Part shown: positions 43,998 to 55,000 of the stretch, in pieces
Layout: each line of letters starts with the position of its first letter
Position numbering within the stretch: the stretch's first letter is position 1
From: Lachnospiraceae bacterium
GTDB taxonomy: Bacteria; Bacillota; Clostridia; Lachnospirales; Lachnospiraceae
Length of the DNA: 64,000 nt
Direction: 5' to 3'
Assembly: GCA_902363445.1 (NCBI GenBank)
Contig: CABJAB010000001.1
Coordinates: forward strand, 310,001 to 374,000
Program-made: the position numbers and the translations under genes
Notes under the pieces: model-generated
Told to the model about the DNA's origin: nothing
The model's input: only the letters and a program-made list of their open reading frames with translations
Database searches by the model: none

Positions 43998-44765
43998 ATG
44001 GAATACGGTTTGATCGGTGAAAAACTCGGACACAGCTACTCAAAGCTCATTCACGAAAAGCTGGCAGACTATACTTACGACTTAATCCCTCTCTCTCGGG
44101 AGGAATTTCCGGAATTTATGAAAAGCCGCGCCTTTAAGGCCGTCAATGTGACTATTCCCTATAAGAAAGAGGTCATACCCTATCTGGACGAAATGGACGC
44201 CCATGCCGCCGCCATAGGGGCAGTCAACACAATAGTGAACAAAGACGGCCGGCTTATCGGCCACAACACCGATTTTTCTGGTTTTGAATATATGACGGTA
44301 TCCAGCCGGACAGAGGTATTGGGAAAAAAAGCTCTGGTACTCGGAACAGGAGGCGCATCCCTGGCCATATTGGCGGTCCTTAAGAAGCTGGGAGCGGCCT
44401 CCATTATCTCCGTAAGCCGGAGCGGCAAAGGAAACGCTGTCACCTATGAGGAATGTCTGGCTCATCATACGGACGCAGAACTCATCGTAAATACAACTCC
44501 TGTCGGCATGTTCCCGGACCTCCCGTCTTCCCCTCTGGACCTGGCCCCCTTCACTGTCTGCCGGTGCGTACTGGATATCATATACAATCCCGCCGTGACC
44601 CGCCTTGCCGCCCAGGCGCGCAGCCTCGGAATGAAAGGGATCACGGGGCTTCCTATGCTGGTAGCTCAGGCAAAATATGCCTGTGAATTTTTCCTGGAAC
44701 GTAAAATCGACGACCGAGTGATTCCTGAGATCACAAAGGAACTAGCGAAAGGAGATCTGATATGA
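43998..44765 (+). CDS. aroE: Shikimate dehydrogenase
   Basis: The 255-residue protein has the AroE signature blocks: GEKLGHSYSKLIHEKL, NVTIPYKK with the catalytic Lys, NTDFSGF with the catalytic Asp, the NADP loop LGTGGAS and NTTPVGMFP. It reduces 3-dehydroshikimate to shikimate. Some homologues act on quinate. The stop overlaps aroD as ATGA, so the two enzymes of consecutive steps are made together. Confidence 0.95.
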   Translation: MEYGLIGEKLGHSYSKLIHEKLADYTYDLIPLSREEFPEFMKSRAFKAVNVTIPYKKEVIPYLDEMDAHAAAIGAVNTIVNKDGRLIGHNTDFSGFEYMTVSSRTEVLGKKALVLGTGGASLAILAVLKKLGAASIISVSRSGKGNAVTYEECLAHHTDAELIVNTTPVGMFPDLPSSPLDLAPFTVCRCVLDIIYNPAVTRLAAQARSLGMKGITGLPMLVAQAKYACEFFLERKIDDRVIPEITKELAKGDLI

Positions 44766-45547
44766 AACCTCTGACAATACGCAGCAAGAAATTGGGAGAA
44801 GGAATCCCAAAGCTCTGCATACCGATCACCGGCAGAGACGAACCGGATATCCTAGAAGCAGCCGGAAGGATTTCCGGCCTTCCCCACGATGTAATAGAAT
44901 GGAGGGCCGATCATTTCCGGAACGTCACAAAACCGGAAAAGGTCCGCAAAATTCTGGCCCGGCTTCGCCAGATTCTTCCCGACTCCCTTATCCTGTTCAC
45001 CTTCCGGACTATGCAGGAAGGGGGCAAAGGAGATCTGTCCGCTGAGGACTATCTGACGCTCAATGAAATGGTCCTCCGAAGCGGTATGGCAGATCTGCTG
45101 GACCTGGAGCTGTATACCGGAGCAGATCCGGCCATGCCGGAAGACCTCTTGTCTTCCTCGCCGCTTCTTCCTCTCCTTTCTCTGGCCCGTCAAAAGGGTA
45201 CTCCTGTTATACTGTCCAGCCATGATTTTGAAAAAACCCCTCCGGAGGCGGAGCTGCTTTCCCGCCTGTCCCTCATGGAGAGCATGGGCTGCGGCATCGC
45301 CAAGCTGGCTGTAATGCCTCATACAAAAAAGGATGTACTGGCTCTTTTATCAGCCACCCTCCGGGCCTCAGAGTCCCTGAGCTGTCCCATCATCACCATG
45401 TCCATGGGGCCGCTGGGAGTCATCAGCCGGGCCGGCGGAGAATTTTTTGGTTCCTGCCTCACCTTCGGCACCGCGGGCCAGGCTTCCGCTCCTGGTCAGC
45501 TTGACGCAGAAAAACTGGCGGACATCCTCCGGCTGCTGCATACATGA
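44762..45547 (+). CDS. aroD: 3-dehydroquinate dehydratase, type I
   Basis: This 261-residue enzyme is a type I dehydratase: EWRADHF substrate strand, SSHDFEKTP with the catalytic His, and GIAKLAVMPHT with the Schiff-base Lys. It turns 3-dehydroquinate into 3-dehydroshikimate, the step before AroE. It is translationally coupled to aroE. The other shikimate genes are not here except aroK at 49446, in another operon. Confidence 0.95.
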   Translation: MKPLTIRSKKLGEGIPKLCIPITGRDEPDILEAAGRISGLPHDVIEWRADHFRNVTKPEKVRKILARLRQILPDSLILFTFRTMQEGGKGDLSAEDYLTLNEMVLRSGMADLLDLELYTGADPAMPEDLLSSSPLLPLLSLARQKGTPVILSSHDFEKTPPEAELLSRLSLMESMGCGIAKLAVMPHTKKDVLALLSATLRASESLSCPIITMSMGPLGVISRAGGEFFGSCLTFGTAGQASAPGQLDAEKLADILRLLHT

Positions 45548-45549
45548 TC

Positions 45550-47049
45550 TCAAAAGGAAGGCGGCACCGTGATGTCCCCGGCTTCCTCCACTCCATATTC
45601 CAGCGCGAATCCCCGCACAGATTTCAGGATCCCTCTGTATCCGGAAGCCAGTTCTTCTGCAAAGCCTTTTCTGTCTTTTGTCTGAAGATAATGGACAGCC
45701 GCCAGGCTTCTCTGGCGCAGTGTGTTCAGGCTTCTATTTCCATACCGGAAGAAAAACAGATAATATCCCCTCTGCAGCAGCCGTTCCAGCTTCATAAAAA
45801 TTTCCTTCATAGGCACCAGAGGAGTATTCTCAATGACTGTCGCCGTCAATACGGCGATCGGAAGCTCTCCCTCCCGCCTTTTCTCTTTGAGACGCCTCTC
45901 TATAAGCTCAAGGTCCATCCTGTCAAATGCCTGAAGGACCGCCGGCCCGATGGAGACAGCCATGAACTGCAGAGCGCTCATATACAGCAGCAGATCTTGC
46001 CTGTACGTCTCCTTCTCCAGAAAGTGCACCGGAAATCCTTTGTCCGGCAGCTTTGCGTACGTCCCCTTCCCATTCACGGTCTGTGCAAATCCCAGCTCAT
46101 TTAACATAGCTGCCGCTTTTCGAACCGTTGCCAAAGACACGCCGTATTCTCGGGCAAGAGCCGCCTCTGACGGTATCCGGCTTCCCGCCGGATATTCTCC
46201 GGTCCCGATTTTTTTGATCAATTCTCTTCCAATATGCGTATACAGATAGGTCCTTCTTCTTTCCGCGTTCCAGACATACGAAACCTTCCGCTCCACTCTC
46301 TGGCCCCGTCCTTTTTCCGGCAGCCGGTCTTCATATCTCCGCACAGCTGCAGCCGCCCTGCGGTACATGGCGGCAAATTTTTCCTCAACCTCCGGCAGAT
46401 AATTTCTCTTCAGGGAATTTACCATATCTCTTATTCCGTACATCCTCTCTTTGTTCACCGTTTCCCTGAACGGATGCTCCTCTTCTGAGCAGGCCGCCGC
46501 AGGAATCTGAGTATAGAGCTCCATGCTGGTATACAGATCGTTGAAAAGAAGGTTACCGGACTTTTTCAAAATATCGTGAAACACCGCAGAGGTCACTCTC
46601 CATGTCCCTTTTATATCTTTCTTTGCCCCATGTTTTATGACAGAATCATATTTTATAAAATCCTCCGGACTGCAGAAAGCGGCGGAGACAGAAAAGAGGC
46701 GGGGCATCAGGACCGCCATAGTCTCATATACCTCAAAAATGGAAACCCGTTCCGACAGCACGGCCCTGATATTCCGGTCCCCTTTATTTCCCGTGTCTCT
46801 CCCGAAGACGACCATCGCCGGCTTTCGCTCCTCCGTCCATATATAACCGTCTTTTTTCAAGGCTGCAAGCACGTTGCGGACCGTCCGCATGCTGACGTGA
46901 TATATGCCGCAAAGCTCTTTCATCGAAGGCAGCCGCCCGCCGTATGCCAACCGTCCCGCCGTGATCTGCTCAAGCAGGCTTCGATATACAAACGCAAACA
47001 ATGTCTGTTTCTTGTCTGGGGTTTCTTCCGCTCTTCCCTCTTCCCTCAT
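45550..47049 (-). CDS. Regulator with two GntR-type winged-helix domains
   Basis: This 499-residue protein has two complete GntR DNA-binding domains: one at ~15-80 (YGGRLPSMKELCGIYHVSMRTVRNVLAALKKDGYI), one at ~270-340 (YPAGSRIPSEAALAREYGVSLATVRKAAAML). Each is followed by a long all-helical segment of 150-190 residues without a recognisable ligand domain. Most GntR proteins are half this size with one such domain. GGAGGG precedes the start. It is divergent from the EAL phosphodiesterase gene, which may be its target, and 2 bases from the convergent aroD stop. Confidence 0.82.
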   Translation of the reverse strand: MREEGRAEETPDKKQTLFAFVYRSLLEQITAGRLAYGGRLPSMKELCGIYHVSMRTVRNVLAALKKDGYIWTEERKPAMVVFGRDTGNKGDRNIRAVLSERVSIFEVYETMAVLMPRLFSVSAAFCSPEDFIKYDSVIKHGAKKDIKGTWRVTSAVFHDILKKSGNLLFNDLYTSMELYTQIPAAACSEEEHPFRETVNKERMYGIRDMVNSLKRNYLPEVEEKFAAMYRRAAAAVRRYEDRLPEKGRGQRVERKVSYVWNAERRRTYLYTHIGRELIKKIGTGEYPAGSRIPSEAALAREYGVSLATVRKAAAMLNELGFAQTVNGKGTYAKLPDKGFPVHFLEKETYRQDLLLYMSALQFMAVSIGPAVLQAFDRMDLELIERRLKEKRREGELPIAVLTATVIENTPLVPMKEIFMKLERLLQRGYYLFFFRYGNRSLNTLRQRSLAAVHYLQTKDRKGFAEELASGYRGILKSVRGFALEYGVEEAGDITVPPSF

Positions 47050-47189
47050 GAAGATATTCCCTCCTCACCTATATGCTTATGTACACAGATCAGGCCTTGT
47101 TTTATTCTGCCGTAGGCGCTACACTTTATTCTGTAATTTTCTGTCCTCCGATGGACAGCCGACACTGTTCCTCTATTCAGGAGAATGCT

Positions 47190-49427
47190 ATGAAAAAGCA
47201 GAAAAAAGGCCCTGTCTCACCGCATCTGAGCAGCAGAATACTTCTCTGTGCCTTCACCGTACTTGTCATCGCCTTGTCTGTCATTGCCGTTCAAAATTCG
47301 GCAAAGCTTCAGACTGCCGTAAGCCAGAAGACACGCGCTTATGTATCCGATGTCGCCTTTCAGGTACAGAACAACATTGACTTCCGCCTTTCCAGGCTCA
47401 CCTATGACCTGGAGATGGTCGGCGACAGCCTGCTGAAAATCAACGATGCAGCAAAACCGGATGTCCTGAAAGCGTTCCTGGATGAAAAAACACAGTCCCT
47501 GGGCTTTAACAGTCTTATTGTAACGAGCCTGGATGGAACTTCCTACAGTACAGGAGAAATTCCCGAAAATCTGTCAGAGCTTCCCGGCATAAAAGCTTCT
47601 CTGGAAGGAGAAGACGGCGTCACCATTTTGGGCCGGCAGAGTATCCTCTATTCCATTCCCCTTATAAAAGACGGACAAGTGGCCGGCGTCCTGGCCGGTA
47701 TACGGAACAAGGAAAACATGCAGGAGCTGATCCGGACTCAGTGCTTCAGCGGGCTCGGTCTTGCCTGCATTTTAGACCGGAAGGGAAAAGTCATCATTTC
47801 ACCAACGGATCTGGAGCCTTTCCTCGCCCTGGATGATATCTTCGTCAAACAGGATGACCGCAATGTCTTAAATTCCATCGAGCAGATGCAGGAGGATATG
47901 AGAAACGGACAGAACGGACTTCTCTCCTTTACCGCGGCGGACGGGACTGATTCCATCATGGCCTATAACGCGCTGGGAAGCTATGACTGGGTCCTCCTCA
48001 CGCTGATACCGGCAAACCTGATTTCCTATGAAACAGACCAGTATATCGCAAAGACCTATATCATCACCGCGTGTATCATCCTCCTGTTTGCGGCACTTCT
48101 GGCGGCCATGTTCTTCTTTTACAGAAGGCACCGCCGGCAGCTGGAACGCCTGGCTTTTACCGATCGTGTGACCGGAGGTATAAATAACCTCCGCTTTCAG
48201 CTCATGTGCCGGGAGATTTTTCAAAATGCGCCGGACAATGCTTATACCATCGTGTCCCTCAACGTCAAAAATTTCAAGCTGATCAATGAGAGCTTCGGTG
48301 TACGGCGGGGGGATGAGACCCTCCGGTATATCATGCGCACCCTGGAGAGAAACCTCGGTCCGGAGGAGCTGGCGGCCCGTGGAGAGGCCGATAATTTCTT
48401 TCTGTGCCTGAAGGAAAACGAACCGGCGTCCATCCAGAAACGTCTGTCCTTGCTTCTTGGACAACTGAATGAGTTCAATCAGAGTATGGAGCCGCCTTAC
48501 CATCTGGTGCTGCTGCAAGGCGCATATATCGTGGAAAACCCGTCCACGGAAGTCACCGTAATGCAGGACCGGGCAAAAACAGCCTGCAAGAACCGCCTGA
48601 GCGCCGATGACGATACCTGTATATTCTATGACGCATCCTTTACCGCGCGCCTTCAGAAAGAACAGGAGCTAAACGCGCTTTTCCTCCCTTCCCTGGAAAA
48701 TGAGGATTTTAAAATCTATCTGCAGCCCAAGGTCCGGCTGGCAGACGGACGGATCATGGGGGCAGAAGCCCTCGTCCGCTGGGATCATCCCCTCAAAGGT
48801 ATGATCTATCCTTCCGATTTCATCCCGCTGTTTGAAAAAAACGGAAGTATCTGTCAGCTGGACTCTTATATATTCACAAAGGTCTGCTCTGTCCTGGAAC
48901 GCTGGATAAAGGAGGGACGGGAAATCTTCCCAATTTCCGTCAACCTCTCCCGGCAAAATTTTAAAAAGCCCGGCATCCTAGAAGATCTCGCCGGGATAGC
49001 CGGACAACACCATATACCGACCGGTCTGATAGAGCTGGAGCTGACTGAATCTATTTTCTTTGAGGACCAGGATATTGAAAACATCAAAAACCAGATAAAG
49101 GAAATGCACCGGCTCGGTTTTCTCTGCTCCCTGGATGACTTCGGTTCCGGTTTCTCTTCCCTGGGCCTGTTAAAGGAATTTGATGTGGATACCATTAAGT
49201 TAGACCGGAGATTTTTCCTGGATATCTCCCAGAAAAAAGCGAAAGATGTGGTCTCCTGTCTCCTGGAGCTGTCCGGAAAGCTGAAAGTCCACACTGTGGC
49301 AGAGGGAATCGAAACCCCTGAACAGCTGGACTTTCTCCGCAGCATAAACTGTGAGCTCGTACAGGGATACATCTTTTCCCGCCCGCTTCCCGTTCCTGAT
49401 TTTGAAGCCTGGGCCGACTCTCAGTGA
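47190..49427 (+). CDS. Membrane c-di-GMP phosphodiesterase (sensor-degenerate GGDEF-EAL)
   Basis: From the ATG at 47190 (AGGAG upstream) the protein has 745 residues. A membrane helix at ~15-35, a dCache-like outside domain at ~45-290 and a second helix (TYIITACIILLFAALLAAMFFF) come first. The GGDEF-fold domain has RGEADNF at its site, so no cyclase activity is expected. The EAL domain is complete (GAEALVRW, LELTES, DDFGSGFSSL, KLDRRF, AEGIE). It should break down c-di-GMP in response to an external ligand. Confidence 0.92.
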   Translation: MKKQKKGPVSPHLSSRILLCAFTVLVIALSVIAVQNSAKLQTAVSQKTRAYVSDVAFQVQNNIDFRLSRLTYDLEMVGDSLLKINDAAKPDVLKAFLDEKTQSLGFNSLIVTSLDGTSYSTGEIPENLSELPGIKASLEGEDGVTILGRQSILYSIPLIKDGQVAGVLAGIRNKENMQELIRTQCFSGLGLACILDRKGKVIISPTDLEPFLALDDIFVKQDDRNVLNSIEQMQEDMRNGQNGLLSFTAADGTDSIMAYNALGSYDWVLLTLIPANLISYETDQYIAKTYIITACIILLFAALLAAMFFFYRRHRRQLERLAFTDRVTGGINNLRFQLMCREIFQNAPDNAYTIVSLNVKNFKLINESFGVRRGDETLRYIMRTLERNLGPEELAARGEADNFFLCLKENEPASIQKRLSLLLGQLNEFNQSMEPPYHLVLLQGAYIVENPSTEVTVMQDRAKTACKNRLSADDDTCIFYDASFTARLQKEQELNALFLPSLENEDFKIYLQPKVRLADGRIMGAEALVRWDHPLKGMIYPSDFIPLFEKNGSICQLDSYIFTKVCSVLERWIKEGREIFPISVNLSRQNFKKPGILEDLAGIAGQHHIPTGLIELELTESIFFEDQDIENIKNQIKEMHRLGFLCSLDDFGSGFSSLGLLKEFDVDTIKLDRRFFLDISQKKAKDVVSCLLELSGKLKVHTVAEGIETPEQLDFLRSINCELVQGYIFSRPLPVPDFEAWADSQ

Positions 49428-49445
49428 TCAAGTCCGGTCGGCAGA

Positions 49446-49955
49446 TTACAGCTTATCTCCAATCCTTTCTGCGATCTCCTCTGCGATCTGCTCAACGGGT
49501 TTCCCATCTGTCGACACCACAAGATCCGCGGCCGCCTCATAGGCAGGCCGCCTTTTTTCCATCAAGCGGGCGATATATCCGACGTTCATATTTCCATTCA
49601 GAACCGGCCTGGATTTCCCGCAGTGCACCCGCTCAAAGATGGTTTCCGGCTCGGCCATCAGAAGCACGATCACTCCGTCGCGCTTCAGCGCTTCCACGTT
49701 GCATGCCCGCAGCACCGCCCCTCCCCCGCAGGAAAGAATCCGGCCGTCTCCCGACGCCAGCTCTTTTATCGCCTCCGTCTCCCTATCCCGGAAAGCCTGT
49801 TCTCCTTCCTTTTCAAAGATCTCCGCTATGGGGCGTCCCGTTTTTTCCACGATCCACTGGTCAATATCCGTCTCTTCTATGCCAAGACGTTCACTTAAGG
49901 CGTGGGAAACGGTTGTTTTTCCCACGCCCATAAATCCAATCAATGCAATATTCAT
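49446..49955 (-). CDS. aroK: Shikimate kinase
   Basis: The protein has 169 residues from the ATG at 49955, which overlaps the previous stop as ATGA. Key motifs are Walker A GFMGVGKTT, the shikimate-binding ETDIDQWI and FRDRETEAI, and SCGGGAVL. It phosphorylates shikimate. It is the last gene of the operon with the giant repeat protein, the Hsp70-fold protein and the TPR-like protein, far from aroE-aroD. Confidence 0.95.
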   Translation of the reverse strand: MNIALIGFMGVGKTTVSHALSERLGIEETDIDQWIVEKTGRPIAEIFEKEGEQAFRDRETEAIKELASGDGRILSCGGGAVLRACNVEALKRDGVIVLLMAEPETIFERVHCGKSRPVLNGNMNVGYIARLMEKRRPAYEAAADLVVSTDGKPVEQIAEEIAERIGDKL

Positions 49956-50773
49956 GATTTCGCCATCTCCCTGTATTCCTGTTTCCACTGCGACAGCAAT
50001 TTCTGGATCCCGGCCTTTCGCCTGATGGAATCCTTCTCCCAAAGCTCCTCCAATTCCTTTCCTTTTCCGGAATACATAAGATGCTTATACAGAGTATCGA
50101 ATTCTTCCTTCCATTTAAACTGCTGCTCCGCCGGCACCGCCAGCATCATGGCCTCAGGAAGCTCCAGCTCCTCGCTTATCTGGCAAAGGTAAAAAATTTC
50201 CTTCAGGATTTCTTCCCTTTCCAGGCTCTCGTATGCCTTTTCCATACACTCCAGGGCTTTTTCGGCCTCAAAGAGCCCCGCATACGCCACGCCCTTATTG
50301 TGATACAGCGCGCCCATGAATTCTTTTGTCATTCCCTTATCCTGTTCCCCGCCGATTATACTGTCATACAGATGTATGGCTCCTGCATATTTCCGCTTCT
50401 GGAGCAGATAATCCGCCTTTTTCTTCGCCCGCTCGGAAGGGTTGGCGCGGCGCATCCACTCCAGCTGAGTTTTAAATACTCCCAGCTCTGCTTCGCTGTA
50501 GTAATGGATATCCTGCAGAATCATAAACAGGATCTGAGCCATATCCGACTGGTCCACGATCCACTTGCGGATCTTCTCTTCCAGCTTAGGCATGGCCAGC
50601 TCAGTGCCGATAAAATATAAAAGAGGCTCATTGATGAAATCGCTTTCCAGCAGAAACACATAGTTGTAGATATAATAGCAAAGCTCCTCCGCAGTATGCA
50701 GGGATATCCCCAGCTCCGCGATCGGATACGGATTCTTTACATTTGTATCGTTACATAAAATCAACCCACTCAT
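49952..50773 (-). CDS. TPR-like helical protein of unknown function
   Basis: This 273-residue all-helical protein has TPR-like pairs at ~125-200 (RKYAGAIHLYDSII, GALYHNKGVAYAGLFEAEKALECMEKAYE). The N-terminal part (LGISLHTAEELCYYIYNYVFLLESDF) looks like a separate conserved domain. There is no signal or membrane segment. GAGGGG precedes the ATG. It follows the Hsp70-fold gene by 30 bases and is coupled to aroK. It is probably a partner of the two upstream proteins (inference). Confidence 0.8.
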   Translation of the reverse strand: MSGLILCNDTNVKNPYPIAELGISLHTAEELCYYIYNYVFLLESDFINEPLLYFIGTELAMPKLEEKIRKWIVDQSDMAQILFMILQDIHYYSEAELGVFKTQLEWMRRANPSERAKKKADYLLQKRKYAGAIHLYDSIIGGEQDKGMTKEFMGALYHNKGVAYAGLFEAEKALECMEKAYESLEREEILKEIFYLCQISEELELPEAMMLAVPAEQQFKWKEEFDTLYKHLMYSGKGKELEELWEKDSIRRKAGIQKLLSQWKQEYREMAKS

Positions 50774-50803
50774 AATGGCCCCTCTTCCATCTTCTATCTG
50801 TTC

Positions 50804-52066
50804 TCATATCTGAAAATCCTGACGTATCATCTGGCCGGCCGAAGGAAAAAACTCCCCGAAGCCCCTGTCTATGACGCGGATGCTGATCTTGGACTCGCTC
50901 AGAAACGCCGCGATCACCTCCACCTTTGTTGTCTTGTTCGGCCTGGCCGGAAATTCATCCAGCTGGATCATCAGCTTGCTCTGTCGGCCGTTTCCCATCG
51001 GCGTCACAAGAAATTCCAGCACATTGGTATTGTCCAGTATAAAGGAAGCGGCGGCCTTTGCCTCATACCAGTCGCTCCCTGCAGAAGCCAGTACCAGCTG
51101 CCGTTCCCGGCCTTCATGCCAGACCTGCATGCTTATGGTGGACTGCAGACGTCCTTCACACAGACATACATAAGGATAAGAGGTCTCCTCCTGCATATGA
51201 TCATATGCCATATACGCGGCCCCTCTGGCAAAAAGGCCGGGGCCGGAAAACGCCCGCCGCTTATTGCAGACAAAGCGCAGGAAGCCGGCGGCCCACTGGC
51301 TGTCCTCAAAACCTTTTCCCGTCAGGAATACGGAGGTCATGACTTTTCTCTGCAGAAGCCGTTCGGCACAGGAGCTTAGAATCGTGTCGCCCAGCTTTTT
51401 CCCAGCGTTCGTTTCCAGAATCTCCAGGCTGAAGCCTTCCTCCAGCTCTTCGTGGTTCACCTCGACCACCTGCGGCTTCCTTCCCCGGATCACATTGAGC
51501 TCATAATAATGAAGCCCTGTCTCAGAAAGGTCGAACAGGCAGGATTGATTGATCCACAGCTCTTTTTTCTGGCTGATGACATAGAAAAGATACGTCTCTG
51601 CATGGTTTGCCATGTGTACGCATTCTCTCGGTATACCCATTTCATCTGTCACCTTTATGACCGTGTCCATCACATCGGCGCTCTTATTTTGGAACGCGAA
51701 CACCACCGACGCAAATTTATCGCTGCCCAGGCGTCCCACCGGTATCGCCAGGATCTGCCTGATAAAAATACGCAGCAGATCATCAGCGGAATATTTGATC
51801 CCTTCGATGGTAGCCGTTCCCTTTTTTCCCGCCAGCTTCACCAGCTTATCCACCATAGTGCCTTTTCCATACAGGGCGCACCGATACGCTTCCTCGCCAA
51901 TAAACCAGGAGTCTGTTCCCTTTTCCTTACAGATGACCGTGGGGACCATGCAGGAGCTCTCATCCTCAGTCAGCCCGAGATTCTCCGCCTCCAGTGTCTG
52001 CGGGTTAAAATAACTGATCTGGCTGTAATCATCGCATATGTCGATTCCCAATAGTAATTCCTGCAT
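50804..52066 (-). CDS. Hsp70/actin-fold ATPase-like protein (DUF5716-like)
   Basis: The 420-residue protein has traces of the actin/Hsp70 nucleotide fold: LLGIDICDDYSQISYF as phosphate-1 loop, SWFIGEEAYRCA like the DnaK GxEA segment, VMDTVIKVTDEMGIP, and VFLTGKGFED as a late nucleotide-binding turn. The invariant residues are not perfect, so ATPase activity is unsure. A beta-rich C-terminal part (~290-415) differs from the DnaK peptide domain. From memory it resembles the Lachnospiraceae DUF5716 family; not verified. AGGTGG precedes the start. It is second in the cassette. Confidence 0.78.
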   Translation of the reverse strand: MQELLLGIDICDDYSQISYFNPQTLEAENLGLTEDESSCMVPTVICKEKGTDSWFIGEEAYRCALYGKGTMVDKLVKLAGKKGTATIEGIKYSADDLLRIFIRQILAIPVGRLGSDKFASVVFAFQNKSADVMDTVIKVTDEMGIPRECVHMANHAETYLFYVISQKKELWINQSCLFDLSETGLHYYELNVIRGRKPQVVEVNHEELEEGFSLEILETNAGKKLGDTILSSCAERLLQRKVMTSVFLTGKGFEDSQWAAGFLRFVCNKRRAFSGPGLFARGAAYMAYDHMQEETSYPYVCLCEGRLQSTISMQVWHEGRERQLVLASAGSDWYEAKAAASFILDNTNVLEFLVTPMGNGRQSKLMIQLDEFPARPNKTTKVEVIAAFLSESKISIRVIDRGFGEFFPSAGQMIRQDFQI

Positions 52067-52089
52067 TTCTCCACCTCAATCTTTAACAC

Positions 52090-55000
52090 TTATAAATATT
52101 CAAACAGCTTTTCCGTCATCTCGTCCCGGACGGAATAGCTCTCCATTTTTTCTTTCAGATCCCCGTCTTCCGACGCCTGCAGGCGAAGCAGTTCATCCAG
52201 CCGTCCGGCGCGGTTACCCTCAGTCCGGCTGCTGTCTCCACTATATTCGGCAGTTCCTGTCATCACCGGCTCCGCGCTGTTGGTGTCATCATAAATCTCA
52301 TATTCCATCGTCTCTCCATAGAATAGGGACACCAGCTTAACAAAATAACCATCGAACATGTGGGGGATCGTTTCTATGACCGTCTCTCCGCCGTCCGGCA
52401 GAAGTCTCTGGTGAATCCAGATGCTCTGGCGGCGCTTTCCGTGATACTCAATGACAGTTTTCCCCATCAGTTCCCGAGGAAGGTCGATAAACCGGTCCAG
52501 TTCTTTATAATAAGCGAATACGATGCGCTTCCGGTAAAGCTCGTCGATGATACCCTGGCACAGCTCAATCTGACGGTCCGTCAGCCCGTCTGCCGTGCTG
52601 TAATATTTAGTCAGCGCAAGCATACAGATTTCCGGAAGACCATTCTTGATTTCATATCGTTCGATCTGAACTTCTATGTAGCCCAGGATATCGGCATCCA
52701 GCGTTCCGTTCCCTTCAAAATACATCTGGCTCTTCACAACCAGATAAGCCCGCACCAGGCTCTCGTCCACAGATTTTCCTTCAATGTAGCACCGGAATAC
52801 CTCATCCAGGTGGCAGTATACTCCATCAAAAAGCATCTGTCCCAGCAAGCGCTCCGGCATATCATATACGGTTATGTGTCCGGTGAGAGCTGCGAAAAGG
52901 ACATGGTACATAGGCTGGCTCAGTCCATTGTAATGGCAGCACAGATATTCCACGATCACATCGTCATACCGGCCGCCCACGAAACAGTAATAGGCCATTT
53001 CCAAAAGAAGCCCGTCCTTCTCGAACAGATGCTTCAGGATCATCTTAGAGGTCAGCTTCAGGATCCGGCTGATATTCAGGCTGCGGTATCCGTACCGCGC
53101 GGCCATCTTATATGCCTCGTCATGGAAATCCTTGGTGATAAGGGCGTCCATGACCTTAAACCTGTCCTCCGCTTTCAGCAGCTTTTTATCAATGCTGAGA
53201 AGGTATTCATCACAGGCCGCCGTTTCTTCCATTTTATAATAAAAAGAAATGATCTTTGATACCAGTTTTTTCCGGTACAGCTCATGGATATTCTCTTCTT
53301 GGGAGATATCCTTCAGGATATCGATATCCTCCATATAATACTGCTTCTTGGCGAGCACCTGCTGACAGCTCAAAAGGCGCATCATCTCATGGGAAGGATA
53401 AAGCTCCGCCGTGCGCTCTGCCAGCTTCGGACAGTCCATCATGCCCGTCATAGAATACGGTATGCCGCTGTATCGGTTCCCGTAGTCGTCCTGGAACATC
53501 ACATGGACGTCTTCCAGATAGACTGGGACATATGCCCTCCCGTTTCTCAGGGTAGCCACGGTCTCTCCCCGCATTTCCTCATAACACAACACGACCTGGC
53601 GCATCCGCGGATTTTCACACCGGATATTTTTTGCGTACAGAAGTTTCGGGAGCACCCGGGCGATCTTCTCATCAATGATCTCCGGAAAGACCATCTGGCT
53701 GTATATCTGGGCCAGGGCTTCATTCATATGGCTCTGGAACAGCTGCTCCACCGCGAAATTCTCGATCTGGCTCTCATAAGCCCGGTAGATCTCATCATCC
53801 TCTTTCATATATGTGAGCACATTCAGATAAAGGATCGCCTGTGCATGATAATCCAACGTGTGATTATAGGAAAAATACAGGAGCAGTATCCGCGGGAGCG
53901 GTTTATCATATCCTTCCGGCAGCGCATACAGATAGTACTCATAAAGGCGGGTCAGATGGATATCCTCTTCCACCCCCCTGGCATACCAGCTGAAATCGGC
54001 CTCACTCCGGCAGTCGCCCCGAATCAGCATCGCGCAGACGCCGGTCAGGATTTCTTTGGACGGATATGTTTCATACAGCTTTTTCAGAAGTCTGAGACAG
54101 AGCCTCCTGCACCGCTTCACCTGTATGGATTGGATAGCCGCCGTCTTTGCCAGTCCCTCTTCCACCATATGATATTTGGCCCCGAACCAGAGACTCTGTA
54201 TCTCAAACTCCTCCATGACCCGCAAAAGCTCCGGATTTTTTTTCAGGATCCGGCAAACACCCAGATACAAATAAGGACTTCTGCACCCCTTCCGGAAATG
54301 TTCTTTGAGCCTGGACAGCGCCAGGCTGTCATTTTCAAGAAGCTCCGGATCCGTTTGCATTAAAATGTATAGCGCCATGTCCGAGGCAACGCCTTCTTCA
54401 TAATACTTTCTAAGCAGCTTCACCATGGTCTGTCTCTGGACATTCTCCCCACTTTCCCGGACTTTCAGGTACATATAAAAGCAGTAGGAAGCAACGTCCT
54501 TGTCCCGGTTGTCCAGAATCGCGTCTCTGGCCTCTTCCATCATCTGGAGCGCCTGATCCTTTTTATCCTGCAGCAAAAAGATATCCGCCTGATAAAGCCG
54601 GATGACACTGGGGCTCTGCGCCGTGGCATGAGTACGGGAAAGCGCCGTCTGCATACTGTTGAGAAGAAGGTTCTTTTCGTATTCTCCCGCCCACTGCTTG
54701 AGATCCAGAGAGACAAAATTATTAAAATCCTTTTTATAGGAGGGTCCGTCTGCCCAGATCCGATTGGAATGAAGGGTCACGGAAACAGGCGCCGTCTCTT
54801 CTCCATATATCCCGCTCACCCGAACGGCTCCCCAGTTATGTCCCGCATGAAGCCGGTCAAAACGCACCGTATAGCCCACCGTACAGGAATCTCCGTCAAA
54901 GTCCTGCTCAGTGACGGCAGTCCTTTCCAGTTGGATAAAATCAGTATCCGCAGTCAGCTCCAGGCGGATATATCCCCATCCGCTCCTCTTTATGACCAAG

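Noticed and set aside
52360..54363. Two long plus-strand frames (299 and 359 codons)
   Set aside because: Both are antisense to the 1177-residue gene, with no recognisable family and no ribosome site.
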